A DNA stretch of 64,000 nt from Streptomyces sp. LBL (GCF_029893585.1 NZ_JARXYX010000024.1:83875-147874), one strand, 5' to 3'. Numbered from the stretch's first letter, positions 1 through 9,248 are shown. The notes: generated by a model not told the origin, from the letters alone. Made by a program: numbers and translations.

Positions 1-105
1 GCTCTCTCCGCCCCACTCGCCCCAGACCCACTCTCCCCCGTCGAAAGAGTTCCGGCCGATCGCCTGCCAGATGTCCAGCAGATGCTGGCGTGGCTTGATC
101 TGCAT
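1..105 (-). CDS. SCO2524-family protein, N-terminal part (runs off window)
   Basis: Only the first 35 codons lie inside the window, and the frame stays open to the edge. The ATG is preceded by GAGGGG about 8 bases upstream. The N-terminus reads MQIKPRQHLLDIWQAIGR and continues with FDGGEW and further Trp/Gly residues. I recall this as the opening of the SCO2524-family proteins of unknown function. The gene lies 139 bases downstream of a SCO2525-type methyltransferase on the same strand, the arrangement expected for that gene group. The function is unknown. The family name is from memory, and only the N-terminus can be inspected. Confidence 0.6.
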   Translation of the reverse strand, partial: MQIKPRQHLLDIWQAIGRNSFDGGEWVWGEWGGES

Positions 106-244
106 CCCATGCCCCTCACACAGACCGCACTGCTGTCACTTGAGGAGTATTCCCCTCTTCTGTTGTGAAAATTCACCGTTGTTCTGTGGTGAAGAGTCAC
201 CGTGCGGACTTTTTCGCCCAGCCGAACGGAATATGACCGTCCGA

Positions 245-1021
245 TTACCGACGCCGGCCATAGGCGACGATCATTCCCGTATAACCGTTGCGCACGGCGG
301 CCGAGGATTTGAGACGCTTGGCGATGAACTCGTCGGCGAACGGCTCCAGACTCGCACGCACCTCGGATTCTCCCACGTCACACGCCGGGAAGAAATAGTC
401 GCCCACGTGATAACCCTTCGAATGCTCCATGAAGGCGGCAGCGAACGGGGCGCCCGGGGCGAGAGCGCGCATGAAGCGTTCGACGCCCAGGGCGAACTCC
501 CGGTGGGAGTTGGTCATCGACTCGGCGACGAAGAACATGGTCCCCACGGACCACCGTCCCTCGTGCCGCTGCAGGTCGAAGATGTCACCGAGTTCGACGT
601 CGACGGTCTTGGCGAACTTCTTCCTCGGGTCCATGGCGAGGGAGTCGTACGCCTCGTCCTCGCACAGGACGTCCCAGAACTGGTCCCAGTTCTCGTCGTA
701 GGAGTCGACCTGACGCTTGAGGTACCTGACGTTCGCGGGCGAGCGCTCGAAGAGGGTGAGCTCGTCGCACCACGGCAGCATGGCGAGTGCCGGATAGAGA
801 TTCGCTCCGGCGCCTACGTCGATGCCGCGGACCGGGCCGACGCCCGGTCTCCGGAAATGATCAGCGAAATGGTCTCGGACCACATCGAGGATCTCCGCGT
901 CCTCCGACTGTAAGGCGCGGTAGTTGTGCTTGACGTAGGCTTTCGGGTCAAAAGCACCCCAGGACACGTCGGCATTTTTCAGCTGGGTCAACTGGGCACC
1001 CCCCGACGGTCTCAAGGTCAT
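245..1021 (-). CDS. SCO2525-type SAM-dependent methyltransferase
   Basis: The product is 258 aa, a class I methyltransferase of the NNMT/PNMT-like SCO2525 family. The SAM-binding motif I is GIDVGAGANLYPALAML at about residues 66-82. An acidic residue follows the second strand (LTLFERSPANVRYLKRQ). The N-terminal region with Asp, Tyr and Asn residues (FDPKAYVKHNYRALQ) is typical of the small-molecule N-methyltransferase fold. I chose the ATG at 1021. The frame is open further up to 1084, but those extra codons only translate a 24-bp DNA repeat (ARFWYRER twice), which looks like promoter DNA rather than protein. The substrate is unknown. It probably works with the SCO2524-family gene just downstream. 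Confidence 0.8.
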   Translation of the reverse strand: MTLRPSGGAQLTQLKNADVSWGAFDPKAYVKHNYRALQSEDAEILDVVRDHFADHFRRPGVGPVRGIDVGAGANLYPALAMLPWCDELTLFERSPANVRYLKRQVDSYDENWDQFWDVLCEDEAYDSLAMDPRKKFAKTVDVELGDIFDLQRHEGRWSVGTMFFVAESMTNSHREFALGVERFMRALAPGAPFAAAFMEHSKGYHVGDYFFPACDVGESEVRASLEPFADEFIAKRLKSSAAVRNGYTGMIVAYGRRR

Positions 1022-1024
1022 TCT

Positions 1025-1071
1025 CTCACGGTACCAAAACCGAGCGCGCTCACGGTACCAAAACCGGGCGC
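1025..1071. repeat. Two tandem 24-bp direct repeats in front of the methyltransferase gene
   Basis: Two near-identical copies sharing the core TCACGGTACCAAAACCG start at 1025 and 1049. They differ at one base. They lie directly upstream of the chosen ATG of the methyltransferase gene, in the region divergent from the GNAT gene. The position suggests a duplicated promoter or regulator-binding site. No palindrome other than GGTACC is present in the unit. Confidence 0.7.
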
Positions 1072-1252
1072 ACTGGGGGCGCATCGTGGCGTATGGATTC
1101 CTGGCCGGGCGCGGCCTTGAACGGTGTTGATTTCCCGCTCAAGATGGTGGGAACTCTGCCTAACACACCAGACAGGCAGAGAGCAGGCGTCTCACCCGTA
1201 CCACCCGTACGGGTGTCGGCGTGCTTTTGACTTCTTTCTCCCAGGGGGCGGT

Positions 1253-1780
1253 ATGACGGCTCTTCCAGAGGAACGATTCCCTGCCGGGGGCGGCCGCGCT
1301 GACCAGGCGTTGCGCGCCGACCGTGCGGAGCGGCCCCTGACCATGCGGGGCGTCACGGAGGCCGATCTGCCCGAACTCCTGCGCGTGGACAGAGAGGTCT
1401 TCCCGGGCGACGCGTACACCTATCTGGTCCTGCGCCAGTTCTACGACGTGCACGGCGACCGCATCCTCGTCCTCGACGACGGCGAGAGCCTGCGGGGCTA
1501 CGTCCTGTTCGCCACCACCACGGACGGCTATGTCGGCTGGGTCCTGAGCCTGGCCGTCACCACGGACCAGCGGGGCCGGGGCATGGGCAAGCAACTGATG
1601 CTCGAAGTGCTGCGCCAGTTACGGCGGGAGAACGTGCACGAGGTGCGCCTGACGGTGGAACCGACGAACGCGGCGGCGATCATGCTGTACCGGTCGCTGG
1701 GCTTCTCGTCCGAGGAGGGGGTGCGTCGGGGCTATCTGGGGCCCGGGGAGGACCGGCTGATCATGTGGCTGGGGCTGTGA
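1253..1780 (+). CDS. GNAT family N-acetyltransferase
   Basis: This 175-aa protein would transfer an acetyl group from acetyl-CoA to an amine; the acceptor cannot be predicted. The GNAT acetyl-CoA loop is QRGRGMG (about residues 106-112), followed by an amphipathic helix. The C-terminal motif NAAAIMLYRSLGF is the usual motif B of RimI-like enzymes. The first 28 residues are poorly conserved and Arg-rich. The ATG at 1253 has an AGGGGG ribosome-binding site 5-6 bases upstream, so I prefer it to an open start at 1124. The gene stands alone, divergent from the methyltransferase. Confidence 0.88.
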   Translation: MTALPEERFPAGGGRADQALRADRAERPLTMRGVTEADLPELLRVDREVFPGDAYTYLVLRQFYDVHGDRILVLDDGESLRGYVLFATTTDGYVGWVLSLAVTTDQRGRGMGKQLMLEVLRQLRRENVHEVRLTVEPTNAAAIMLYRSLGFSSEEGVRRGYLGPGEDRLIMWLGL

Positions 1781-1831
1781 CGCGGGGTGCGGGGCCGGGG
1801 GCGGTGACGCGGGGGCGGTGACGGGGCGTGA

Positions 1832-1951
1832 CGGTGGGAGGCGTTGCTGTACGACCCCGACGCGCGCCGCAGCCAGGTCGGCTTCACCTTCTGCAAGGAG
1901 GACGATGTCCTCCACGAGGCAGCCGCTCGGCTGCGACGCCCGGCCGACTGA
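1832..1951 (+). pseudogene. C-terminal fragment of a PLP-dependent aminotransferase
   Basis: A short open stretch ending in TGA at 1949-1951 translates to about 39 residues. It contains LYDPDARRSQVGFTFCKEDD and then VLHEAAARL. This closely resembles the very C-terminus of class I/II aminotransferases (F-D-P-A-R-x-x-R-F-x-F-C-K-x-x-x-V-L-x-E-A-x-x-R-L). An in-frame stop lies just upstream, and neither the PLP-binding lysine region nor any other part of the enzyme is present, so this is a remnant. It sits between the GNAT gene and the 3' end of the amidohydrolase gene and suggests a deletion here. Confidence 0.6.
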
Positions 1952-1983
1952 ACTCACGGCGGTCCGCCGGCCCGCACCAGGTG

Positions 1984-4900
1984 TCAGCAGCAGCTGTCGT
2001 GGGCGTGCTCCTCCCGGTGCCACCAGTACTGCTCCCGGGCCGGCGCCTGGGGTACGTCGTCGGCCGAGGCCGGTTCGGTGTGTACGGACCCGGCCTGCAC
2101 GGAGGCGGTGCGGGCGGAGGCGGTGTCCACCGTGGTCTGCCGCTCCTGCGCCAGGTCGTCCACCGAGTGCACCACGCCCCCGACTATCACCCGCCGCACC
2201 GCCGCTGCCGCCGCGATGTCCCGCAGCGGGTCGCCCTCCACCAGCACCAGATCGGCGAGCTTGCCCGGCTCGACCGTGCCCAGGTGGGCGCTCATGCCCA
2301 ACACCCGCGCGCCCTCGACGGTCGCGGAACGCAGCGCCTGGAGAGGGGTGGCGCCGTACCGCACCATCGACTGGAGGTTCAGGTGGTAGTAGACGCCCGG
2401 GGGCACCAACGGGCTGTCGGTGCCCACCCCGACGTGCGCCCCGCCCTCCAACAGCCTGCGCACCGTCGCTCCGTGCCGGGCGACGAAGGCCAGCAGATCG
2501 GTCGGCTCCTCGGCCTGGGCGTCCTCCACCCCGGTACGGAACTCCGCGTACTCCGCCTCCGTCATCAGCGAGGTCAGCCGCTTGTCCCCGACAGCCCACC
2601 GCGCGTACCGGTACAGCGCCGCCCGGGTCGCGGGCAGACCCGCGCCGGACAGGCCGAAGGTCGGGGTGAAGGCCATGCCGGAGGCGATGAGCGGCTCGGT
2701 CATGTCCTGGTACGCGTGCCCGAGATGGGTCTCCTTCTGGCGTCGGCCGTAGCGGCTGGTGCCGCCGAGGTGCTCGGAGCCGTCGGCGCCGAAGGCCAGC
2801 GGCCCGAACAGATAGTGCGAGGTGGCGCGCAGCCCGAGCCGGTGGCCCGCCGCGACGGCGGCGCGCTGGAGGGCGTACGGCAGCCGTACGTAGGTCTTGA
2901 CCAGGTCATGGCCGAGCGCCTTGGCCTTGGCCAGCTCCCGCTCCAGCTCCTCCTCGTCGGTCACCGGACGGCCGGACGAGTAGTACACCCGGGAGCCGTC
3001 GATCAGATCGCCGGCCGCGAAGACGCGCGGGCCGGTGCGGCGGCCGGAGTCGATGGCCTCCTTGGCCTCGACCGCCCCGTAGTGCCCGGTGCCGGGTGAA
3101 CGCAGCGCGGTGACGCCGAAGGACAGCCACAGCCTCATGGTGTCGGCCCGCTGCCACGGGCCGTGCTCATGGACGGCGATCAGGCCGGGCAGCGCGGTCA
3201 GGCCGCGCGCGTCCACGGTGCGGTCCCCGCGGACCGCGCCGCGCCCGGCCACCTGCTCGACGCGGTCGTCCTTGATGACGATGTCGACATCGCGCCGCAG
3301 CTCCCCGCTCGTGCCGTCCCACAGCGCGCCCACCTGGACCACGGTGCGGCCGGTGGGCTTCCTCCGGCGCCAACTCAGCGTCACGGGTACGGTCCTGGCG
3401 CGGCCGGTGCGCGCGTCGGCGCGGCGCAGGGTCCCTTCGGAGAGGTAGAGCAGCGAGGTGGAGTCGGCGCTCCAGCTGGGGCAGTCGGCGCTCTCGCCGT
3501 TCAGCCGCCGGGCGGCCCCTGTGGGGCGTCCGGCGGAGTCCACGGCGCTGACGTGCAGGGTGCCGCCGACGACGTACGCGGTGTGCTTGCCGTCGGGTGA
3601 GTGGACCGGCCCGGCGTCGACACGGTTGGCGAGGGACTTCCCCGGCACGGGCTCGTCGTAGTGCGCCTCGCCGGTGGTGAGGTCGACGGTCAGGATCCGG
3701 TTGACGCCCTCCCGGTAGCGGGGGGTGACCGGCACCAGCGCGGCGCACGAGAGGGTGCCGCCGTCGGCGGAGAAGGTGGGCCTGCCGGGCGAGTTGAGGG
3801 GCCCGGCCACCTTGCGTACGGCGCCGGAGGCCACGTCGACGGTGTGCAGCGTGCCCGCCTCGAGGCCGAACGCCACGCTCTTGCCGTCCGGGCTGAAGAC
3901 CGCTCCGGACACCGTGCTCCGAAGGTCGGTCAGCCGGCGGTCCGCGCCGGTTTCGACGTCGTGGATCCACAGGTCGACCGCGCTGCCGCCCCGGTCGCTC
4001 GCGTACACCAGGGCGGAGCCGTCCGGGTGCCAGGCGGGGTCGGCGTTGAGGTTCCCGTCGGACACCACGGCCTTGGGCGTGGCGCCGATCCGGCCGATCC
4101 AGATGTCACCGAGCGCGGCGAAGGCGATCTTGCGGCCGTCGGGCGAGAGGGACGGGCTGAGGATGCCCCTGACCTGCCGGGACGCGGTGGAGTCGAGGTC
4201 ACGGGTGGCGGGGCGCTCCGCTACGCGGGGCACGGTGAGGTGGGCGGTGAAGGGGATGTCCGCCGCCTTTCCGCCACCTGCCTCGCGGCGGCGGACCGTG
4301 CCGTCGGCCGTGTAGAACACCTCGTCGTCGGAGGGCCAGCGGGGCGCGAACGGGAACACGTCCTCGCCGTCGTCGGAGACCGTCTTCCCGTCGACCACGA
4401 GGAACGTACCCGCCGAGGTGAGGTGGACGTACGCCAGACGGCTGCCGTCCGGCGAGAGCGACGGACCGGCCACCCGGCCCTCGGTGACGGTGACGAGCGT
4501 GGTGCGCCCGCCGTCGGCGTCGACCCGTACGACGCTCTGCGGGCTGTCGCCCTTGCCGCTGGTGAAGACGATCGCGGCCCCGTCCGGGTGCCAGTAGGGC
4601 TGCGCCTCCTGCGCGGTGACGTCCGTGCTCGGCGCCCAGACCTTCGTCGCACCGTCGGCGAGGTCGAGGACATGGATCGCGTAACGGCCCTCGGCCTCGG
4701 CCGCGTAGGCGATCCGTCCGCCGTCGGGTGAGAAGCGCGGCTCGCGATGGTCGACGGCGCCCTCGGTCAACCGGCGCGCCCCCGAACCGTCCGCGCGGGC
4801 GAGCCAGAGGTGGAAATTGCCGTCGGTGTAGGACTGGTAGACCAGGTGACGGCCGTCCGGCGAGTAGTCCGGCTCGGTGGCTTCCTGCTCGATGCCGGTC

Positions 4901-5175
4901 AGCCGGGTCGCCTCACCACCCCGGGCAGGGACCGTCCACAGCATGTTCAGCAGGTCCAGCACCACGGTCCGGCCGTCCGGGGAGAGCGCGGCGCAGGCGT
5001 TGGTCGCCCCACTGACGGCGATCCGCCGTTGGGCCGCGCCCGCCGCGCCCTGTGCCCCGTCCGCCGCGAACGCATCGGGGGCGCCCTGCGTCAGCCGGTC
5101 GCCCAGCCACAGGGACCCGGCCCCCGCCGCCGCCTTGCCGCCGCGCCTGAGGAGTGTCCTTCGTGATACCGACAA
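1984..5175 (-). CDS. Tat-exported TolB/WD40 beta-propeller amidohydrolase
   Basis: A very large (about 1063 aa) two-part protein. The N-terminus carries a twin-arginine signal (SRRTLLRRGGKAAAGAGSLWL). The first ~600 residues are TolB/PD40-type propeller blades, seen as recurring SPDG motifs (ALSPDGRTVVLDLL, YSPDGRHLVYQSY, FSPDGGRIAYAAE, HPDGSALVYASDRGG). The C-terminal ~400 residues are a metal-dependent amidohydrolase: the entry motif is LPGLIAVHEHG, with HEHG where HxHG is usual, and it ends with VGTDSP and a TVEGARVLGM-type segment. This architecture is known in actinobacterial and proteobacterial exported amidohydrolases; the substrate is unknown. The start is uncertain. I prefer TTG at 5175 because AAGGG lies upstream and the Tat motif then sits at the N-terminus; the frame also allows a TTG at 5238. 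Confidence 0.85.
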   Translation of the reverse strand: MSVSRRTLLRRGGKAAAGAGSLWLGDRLTQGAPDAFAADGAQGAAGAAQRRIAVSGATNACAALSPDGRTVVLDLLNMLWTVPARGGEATRLTGIEQEATEPDYSPDGRHLVYQSYTDGNFHLWLARADGSGARRLTEGAVDHREPRFSPDGGRIAYAAEAEGRYAIHVLDLADGATKVWAPSTDVTAQEAQPYWHPDGAAIVFTSGKGDSPQSVVRVDADGGRTTLVTVTEGRVAGPSLSPDGSRLAYVHLTSAGTFLVVDGKTVSDDGEDVFPFAPRWPSDDEVFYTADGTVRRREAGGGKAADIPFTAHLTVPRVAERPATRDLDSTASRQVRGILSPSLSPDGRKIAFAALGDIWIGRIGATPKAVVSDGNLNADPAWHPDGSALVYASDRGGSAVDLWIHDVETGADRRLTDLRSTVSGAVFSPDGKSVAFGLEAGTLHTVDVASGAVRKVAGPLNSPGRPTFSADGGTLSCAALVPVTPRYREGVNRILTVDLTTGEAHYDEPVPGKSLANRVDAGPVHSPDGKHTAYVVGGTLHVSAVDSAGRPTGAARRLNGESADCPSWSADSTSLLYLSEGTLRRADARTGRARTVPVTLSWRRRKPTGRTVVQVGALWDGTSGELRRDVDIVIKDDRVEQVAGRGAVRGDRTVDARGLTALPGLIAVHEHGPWQRADTMRLWLSFGVTALRSPGTGHYGAVEAKEAIDSGRRTGPRVFAAGDLIDGSRVYYSSGRPVTDEEELERELAKAKALGHDLVKTYVRLPYALQRAAVAAGHRLGLRATSHYLFGPLAFGADGSEHLGGTSRYGRRQKETHLGHAYQDMTEPLIASGMAFTPTFGLSGAGLPATRAALYRYARWAVGDKRLTSLMTEAEYAEFRTGVEDAQAEEPTDLLAFVARHGATVRRLLEGGAHVGVGTDSPLVPPGVYYHLNLQSMVRYGATPLQALRSATVEGARVLGMSAHLGTVEPGKLADLVLVEGDPLRDIAAAAAVRRVIVGGVVHSVDDLAQERQTTVDTASARTASVQAGSVHTEPASADDVPQAPAREQYWWHREEHAHDSCC

Positions 5176-5293
5176 TGCCGTGCCCTTGTTCGAAGATCGC
5201 GATCTCGCCGAACCTAAGTGCCCGACCGGGCGTGGCAACAGCCCGCAGATTTAGGTGTTACATGAACTTAACTGCGGGCGGGGGTGCATGAGA

Positions 5294-5357
5294 GCGGTGC
5301 CGCGGGGTCCTCGGGGGCGGTGCCGCGGGGTCCTCGGGTGCAGTGCCGCGGGGCGCT
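5294..5357. repeat. 23-bp tandem repeat, two perfect copies plus one partial
   Basis: The units begin at 5294, 5317 and 5340 and share the core GGTGCCGCGGGGTCCTCGGG. The first two are identical over 22 bases; the third keeps the first half with one change. The array lies between the start of the amidohydrolase gene and the divergent S33 peptidase gene, so it is in promoter territory for both. I see no coding potential. Confidence 0.75.
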
Positions 5358-5447
5358 TGCTGACGGTTGCTGCTGGGGTAATCCCCCGGGAACACAAGCC
5401 AGTTGGCCGTATGTGACATCCCGTCACCATGGGCCAGGCTGCTGTGC

Positions 5448-6929
5448 ATGAAGCAGCTCACGAAGAGTGCCGCCCTGATCGCCTCCGCCTCCGGAGTCGT
5501 CTTCGGGCTCGTCGCACCGCTCACCGCGTCCGCGGCGGCGCCCGCCTCCTCCCTCACCTGGTCCCAGTGCACCGGCAAGGACCTCGACCCCCGTCAGCAG
5601 TGCGCCACCCTCAAGGTGCCGATGGACTACGCCGACCCGGGCGGCCCGCAGATCGACGTCGCCGTCTCCCGTATCCCGAGCGAGGACCCCGGTACTCGCC
5701 GTGGCGCGCTGCTGCTGATCCCCGGCGGACCGGGCGGCTCCAGTCTGGGCGACCCGTCGGGGAAGGGGCAGAAGCTGCCCCAGGACGTACGTGACACCTA
5801 CGACCTGATCGGGTTCGCGCCGCGCGGGCTCGCTCCCTCCGGCTCCGTCGCTTGCGGCTTCGACCGCGCCGACCTCTCCCTGACGTCCCAGCGCCCTTGG
5901 CCCGCACCGGACGGCTCCGTCACCGAGAACATGAACACCGCGCGCCGTATGGCGGACGCCTGCGCCGGCAACGGCGGCGAGCTGATCCGGCATCTCAGCA
6001 CGGCCAACGAGGCCCGCGACCTCGACCGCCTCCGGGCGGCGCTCGGCGAGCGCAGAATCTCCGCGTGGGGGGTGTCGTACGGGACGTACGTCGGAGCCGT
6101 CTACAACGAGATGTTCCCGGACCGCACCGACCGTGTGGTACTCGACAGCAACGACGACCCCGATCCCACCCGGGTGGGGCGGGGCTGGCTGGCCGCGTTC
6201 GAGGTCGGCGCCGAGGACACCTTCCCGGAGTTCGCCAAGTGGGCGTCGACGCCCGGCAACAAGGACCGGGTGGCCCGTACCGCGGCCGAGGTGCGTCCCC
6301 TCTTCCTGAGCCTCGCCGCCCGGCTCGACCGCGAGCCGATCCCGTGGAAGGACGCCAACCCGGCGGAGCTGAACGGCGACGTGCTGCGCCAGACGATGCT
6401 CAGCGCCCTCTACGACCCCGACGACTACCCGGTCCTCGCGCAGATGATCCTGGCCGCCCGCAAGGGAGGCACGCCGCCGTTGCCCGACGGGCCCCCGGAG
6501 CCCGTGCTGCAGAACGTCATCGCGGTCGGCACCGGAACCCTCTGCAACGACGTCGCCTGGCCCACGTCCGAGGCCGAGTACCAGAAGGGCGTCGACGAGA
6601 GCCGGGCGAAGTACCCGCTGACCGCCGGCATGCCCCGCAACGCGATGCCCTGCGCCGCCTGGCCGTTCCCGCCGAAGGAGCCGCCGGTACGGATCAGCGA
6701 CCAGGGGCCCTCCAACGTCCTGCTCGTACAGAACGAACGCGACCCCGGCACTCCGCTCACCGGCGCCCTCAAGCTCCGCCGCGCCCTCGGTGACCGCGCG
6801 GTCATGGTCACCGTGAACTCCACCGGCCACGACGCCTACCTCGCCAACGGCAACGCGTGCGGCGACGAGACGGTCTCCCACTTCCTGGCCACCGGGGAGC
6901 GACCCGCTCGGGACGTCTACTGCCGCTAG
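5448..6929 (+). CDS. Secreted alpha/beta hydrolase, S33 tripeptidyl-aminopeptidase type
   Basis: A 493-aa exported serine hydrolase of the SlpD/TAP type, expected to remove tripeptides or short peptides outside the cell. A signal peptide is visible (MKQLTKSAALIASASG, a hydrophobic run, then cleavage near ASAAAPA). Hydrolase motifs: oxyanion loop GGPGG at about residue 94, nucleophile GVSYG (Ser about 210), acid in NERDPGTP, and His in NSTGHDAY near the C-terminus. A C-terminal TAP-like domain is present. I chose the ATG at 5448, where the signal peptide begins, over the longer frame from 5403. It is divergent from the amidohydrolase gene. Confidence 0.88.
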   Translation: MKQLTKSAALIASASGVVFGLVAPLTASAAAPASSLTWSQCTGKDLDPRQQCATLKVPMDYADPGGPQIDVAVSRIPSEDPGTRRGALLLIPGGPGGSSLGDPSGKGQKLPQDVRDTYDLIGFAPRGLAPSGSVACGFDRADLSLTSQRPWPAPDGSVTENMNTARRMADACAGNGGELIRHLSTANEARDLDRLRAALGERRISAWGVSYGTYVGAVYNEMFPDRTDRVVLDSNDDPDPTRVGRGWLAAFEVGAEDTFPEFAKWASTPGNKDRVARTAAEVRPLFLSLAARLDREPIPWKDANPAELNGDVLRQTMLSALYDPDDYPVLAQMILAARKGGTPPLPDGPPEPVLQNVIAVGTGTLCNDVAWPTSEAEYQKGVDESRAKYPLTAGMPRNAMPCAAWPFPPKEPPVRISDQGPSNVLLVQNERDPGTPLTGALKLRRALGDRAVMVTVNSTGHDAYLANGNACGDETVSHFLATGERPARDVYCR

Positions 6930-6994
6930 GAGCGTGCGGGCCCGCCAGTTCGAACGGGGCGTCCGGGGCGACGAACGTCTCCGCTTGAAACGGA

Positions 6995-7435
6995 TCAGGC
7001 CATTCCGAATCGCCGCACATACCGAGCCTGCCAGGGCGTCTCCACCGCGTGTCGGTCGTAACGCGCGCGGACGTATCCGACGGCCTCCCCGGGCGGTACG
7101 CCGTCCAGGACCGCCAGACACGCCAGCGCCGTCCCCGTCCGGCCCCGGCCGCCCCCGCAGGCGACCTCCACGCGCTCGGAGGCGGCGCGCTCCCATGCCT
7201 CGGTCAGGGTCACCAGGGCCGCCGCACGATCCGCCGGCAACCGGAAGTCGGGCCAGCGGATCCAGCCGGCCTCCCAGGAAACCTCAGGCGGCCGTCCGCC
7301 GAGCAGATAGACGCCGTACGACGGTGTCGGCGGACCCGGTTCGAGCGGGCGCCGCAGTCCCCGGCCGCGCACCAGCCGCCCCGAGGGCAGCCGCAGCACT
7401 CCTCTGTTTCCTTCGTCCCACCGCTCGTCGCTCAT
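6995..7435 (-). CDS. Small protein-tyrosine phosphatase-like protein
   Basis: A 146-aa cytoplasmic protein with the CX5R phosphatase loop CGGGRGRTG at about residues 93-101 (nucleophile Cys93, Arg99). The His that usually precedes the Cys is Ala here (VACGGG). Upstream motifs GVYLLGG and WIRWPDFRLP are what dual-specificity-type phosphatases of streptomycetes show. The ATG at 7435 opens MSDERWDEGNRG; the longer frame to 7579 is Arg-rich and probably non-coding. It is convergent with the S33 gene and divergent from the ABC operon. Activity is inferred from the loop only. Confidence 0.82.
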   Translation of the reverse strand: MSDERWDEGNRGVLRLPSGRLVRGRGLRRPLEPGPPTPSYGVYLLGGRPPEVSWEAGWIRWPDFRLPADRAAALVTLTEAWERAASERVEVACGGGRGRTGTALACLAVLDGVPPGEAVGYVRARYDRHAVETPWQARYVRRFGMA

Positions 7436-7625
7436 CACGAGACCATTCCAACCCGGTACCGGATCCCGGACAACCGAATCCGGCGCGTGCGTCGCGCGGC
7501 GGCGCCTCCGGAGCGTTGCCTTGACCGCCCCCCGCGCCCCACCTAGGGTCACGACTGAAACCGGGACAAAAGGCGTCACATCTCACCGCGTCCGTGTCCT
7601 TCCGGACCTCTTCGCTGGAGGCACC

Positions 7626-9248
7626 GTGCGCGACGTGACCCGTGCCGCACCCGCGCCGGACCGCCGGTCCTTCCTGAAGCGCACGGGTGCACTGGGCGCC
7701 GCCGCCGCTGTCTCCTCCGCCCTGTCGGCCTGTGGCCCGGAGTCCACCATCGACTTCGGCGGGCCCGGTGGTGGCGAGCGGACCCTGACCGCGGTCATCG
7801 GCTACGGCAACGACGGCAGCTGGGATCCCACACAGACCGCGTCCGCCTTCAGCATGGCCGCCAACAACCACCTCTACGAGGGCCTGCTCGACACCGACCC
7901 GATCTCCCGCAAGCCGTACGCCGCGCTCGCCACCCGGCTGCCGAAGAACCCGGGGGGCACCTCCTGGACGTTCACGCTCCGGGCCGGCGCGACGTTCCAC
8001 GACGGTCGCCCCGTCACCGCCGACGACGTGGTCTTCTCCTACGACCGGATCCTCGACCCGACCATCCCGACCCTCGGCAAAAACTTCTTCGCCGGCTGGC
8101 TCGACGAGGTCCGGAAGACCGACGCGCGAACCGTCGAGCTGGTGCTCAAGTTCCCCTTCCCGGAAGGGCTTTCGCGGCTCACACTAGCCAAGATCATGCC
8201 GAGGCACGTCTTCTCCCGGCCCGGTGCGTGGGACGACGCCATCAAGGGGCTGGCCGTCGGCTCGGGGCCGTACCGGCAGACCGCGCACCACCCGAAGTCG
8301 AACACCACCTTCGCCGCGTACGCCGGCTACAACGGCCCCCGCAGGCCCGCCTTCCGGAAGATGAACTGGCTGACGATCGTGGACGCGGCCCCGCGGGTCG
8401 CCCGCATCTCGGGCTCCAGCGCGGGCGCGCAGATCTCCGACAACATCCCGTACGCCAACATCGAGCAGCTCAGGAGCGGCGGGCTGGCGGTCTTGGGCGG
8501 GGCCGGGATGAACAACCTGTTCCTGATGTTCAACACGCGGCACAAGCCCTTCGACGACGTGCGCGTACGCCAGGCCCTCCACCACGCCATCGACACCGAG
8601 AAGATGGTGCGGGTGGCGCTCAAGGGCCACGGCACGCCGGCGTCGTCCTTCCTCGACGAGGGCAACCCGGGCTACCGGCGCGCGCGGACCGTCTACGCGT
8701 ACAACCCCCGGAAGGCCAAGGCGCTGCTACGGGCGGCCGGGGCGAGCGGACTGAAGATCGACCTCCTCGCGGTGAACGTGAGCTGGATCGTCGACTGCCT
8801 GCCGACCGTGAAGGCGTCCTGGGACGCGATCGGCGTGCGGACGACGCTCTCCCCGCAGGAGACCACGGCCGTCTTCACCAAGCTGGACCAGAAGCAGGAC
8901 TTCCAGGTGGTCGCCGCCGCCTCCAACCCCAACCAGTTCGGCCTCGACGCGGACCTGATCATGCGTTACAACTACGGGCCCGCCAACCTGTGGATGGGCT
9001 ACACCCGTTGGGCCGACGACCCGATCGCCCAGGCGCTCTTCCGGGACATGGACCGGGCGACCCGGGAACCGGACCCACAGCGGAAGAAGACGATGATCCA
9101 GGACTACATCGACGTCGTCGCCGAACAGGCCGTGCTCTACCCGGTCGTCCACAACGAACTGATGACCGCCTGGGACCCGAGAACCCTCACCGGCACAAAA
9201 GCCCAGCCGTACCCCGGAATCAACCTCCTCCAGGCCAAGTGGCTCTAG
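7626..9248 (+). CDS. Peptide/solute ABC transporter substrate-binding lipoprotein (SBP_bac_5)
   Basis: A 540-aa extracytoplasmic binding protein and first gene of a five-gene operon. The start is GTG at 7626 with GGAGG four to five bases upstream. The N-terminus combines a twin-arginine motif (RRSFLKRTGALGAAA) with a lipobox (LSAC), so it should be a Tat-exported lipoprotein anchored at the outer face of the membrane. The family-5 core is clear: a WDPTQTAS-like entry, LYEGLLDTDP, WTFTLRAGATFHDGRPVTADDVVFSYDR (the hallmark SBP_bac_5 segment), and VRQALHHAID. The ligand cannot be read from the sequence. The DapA-family aldolase at the operon end hints at a sugar-acid or amino-acid-like substrate rather than a plain dipeptide. 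Confidence 0.92.
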   Translation: MRDVTRAAPAPDRRSFLKRTGALGAAAAVSSALSACGPESTIDFGGPGGGERTLTAVIGYGNDGSWDPTQTASAFSMAANNHLYEGLLDTDPISRKPYAALATRLPKNPGGTSWTFTLRAGATFHDGRPVTADDVVFSYDRILDPTIPTLGKNFFAGWLDEVRKTDARTVELVLKFPFPEGLSRLTLAKIMPRHVFSRPGAWDDAIKGLAVGSGPYRQTAHHPKSNTTFAAYAGYNGPRRPAFRKMNWLTIVDAAPRVARISGSSAGAQISDNIPYANIEQLRSGGLAVLGGAGMNNLFLMFNTRHKPFDDVRVRQALHHAIDTEKMVRVALKGHGTPASSFLDEGNPGYRRARTVYAYNPRKAKALLRAAGASGLKIDLLAVNVSWIVDCLPTVKASWDAIGVRTTLSPQETTAVFTKLDQKQDFQVVAAASNPNQFGLDADLIMRYNYGPANLWMGYTRWADDPIAQALFRDMDRATREPDPQRKKTMIQDYIDVVAEQAVLYPVVHNELMTAWDPRTLTGTKAQPYPGINLLQAKWL

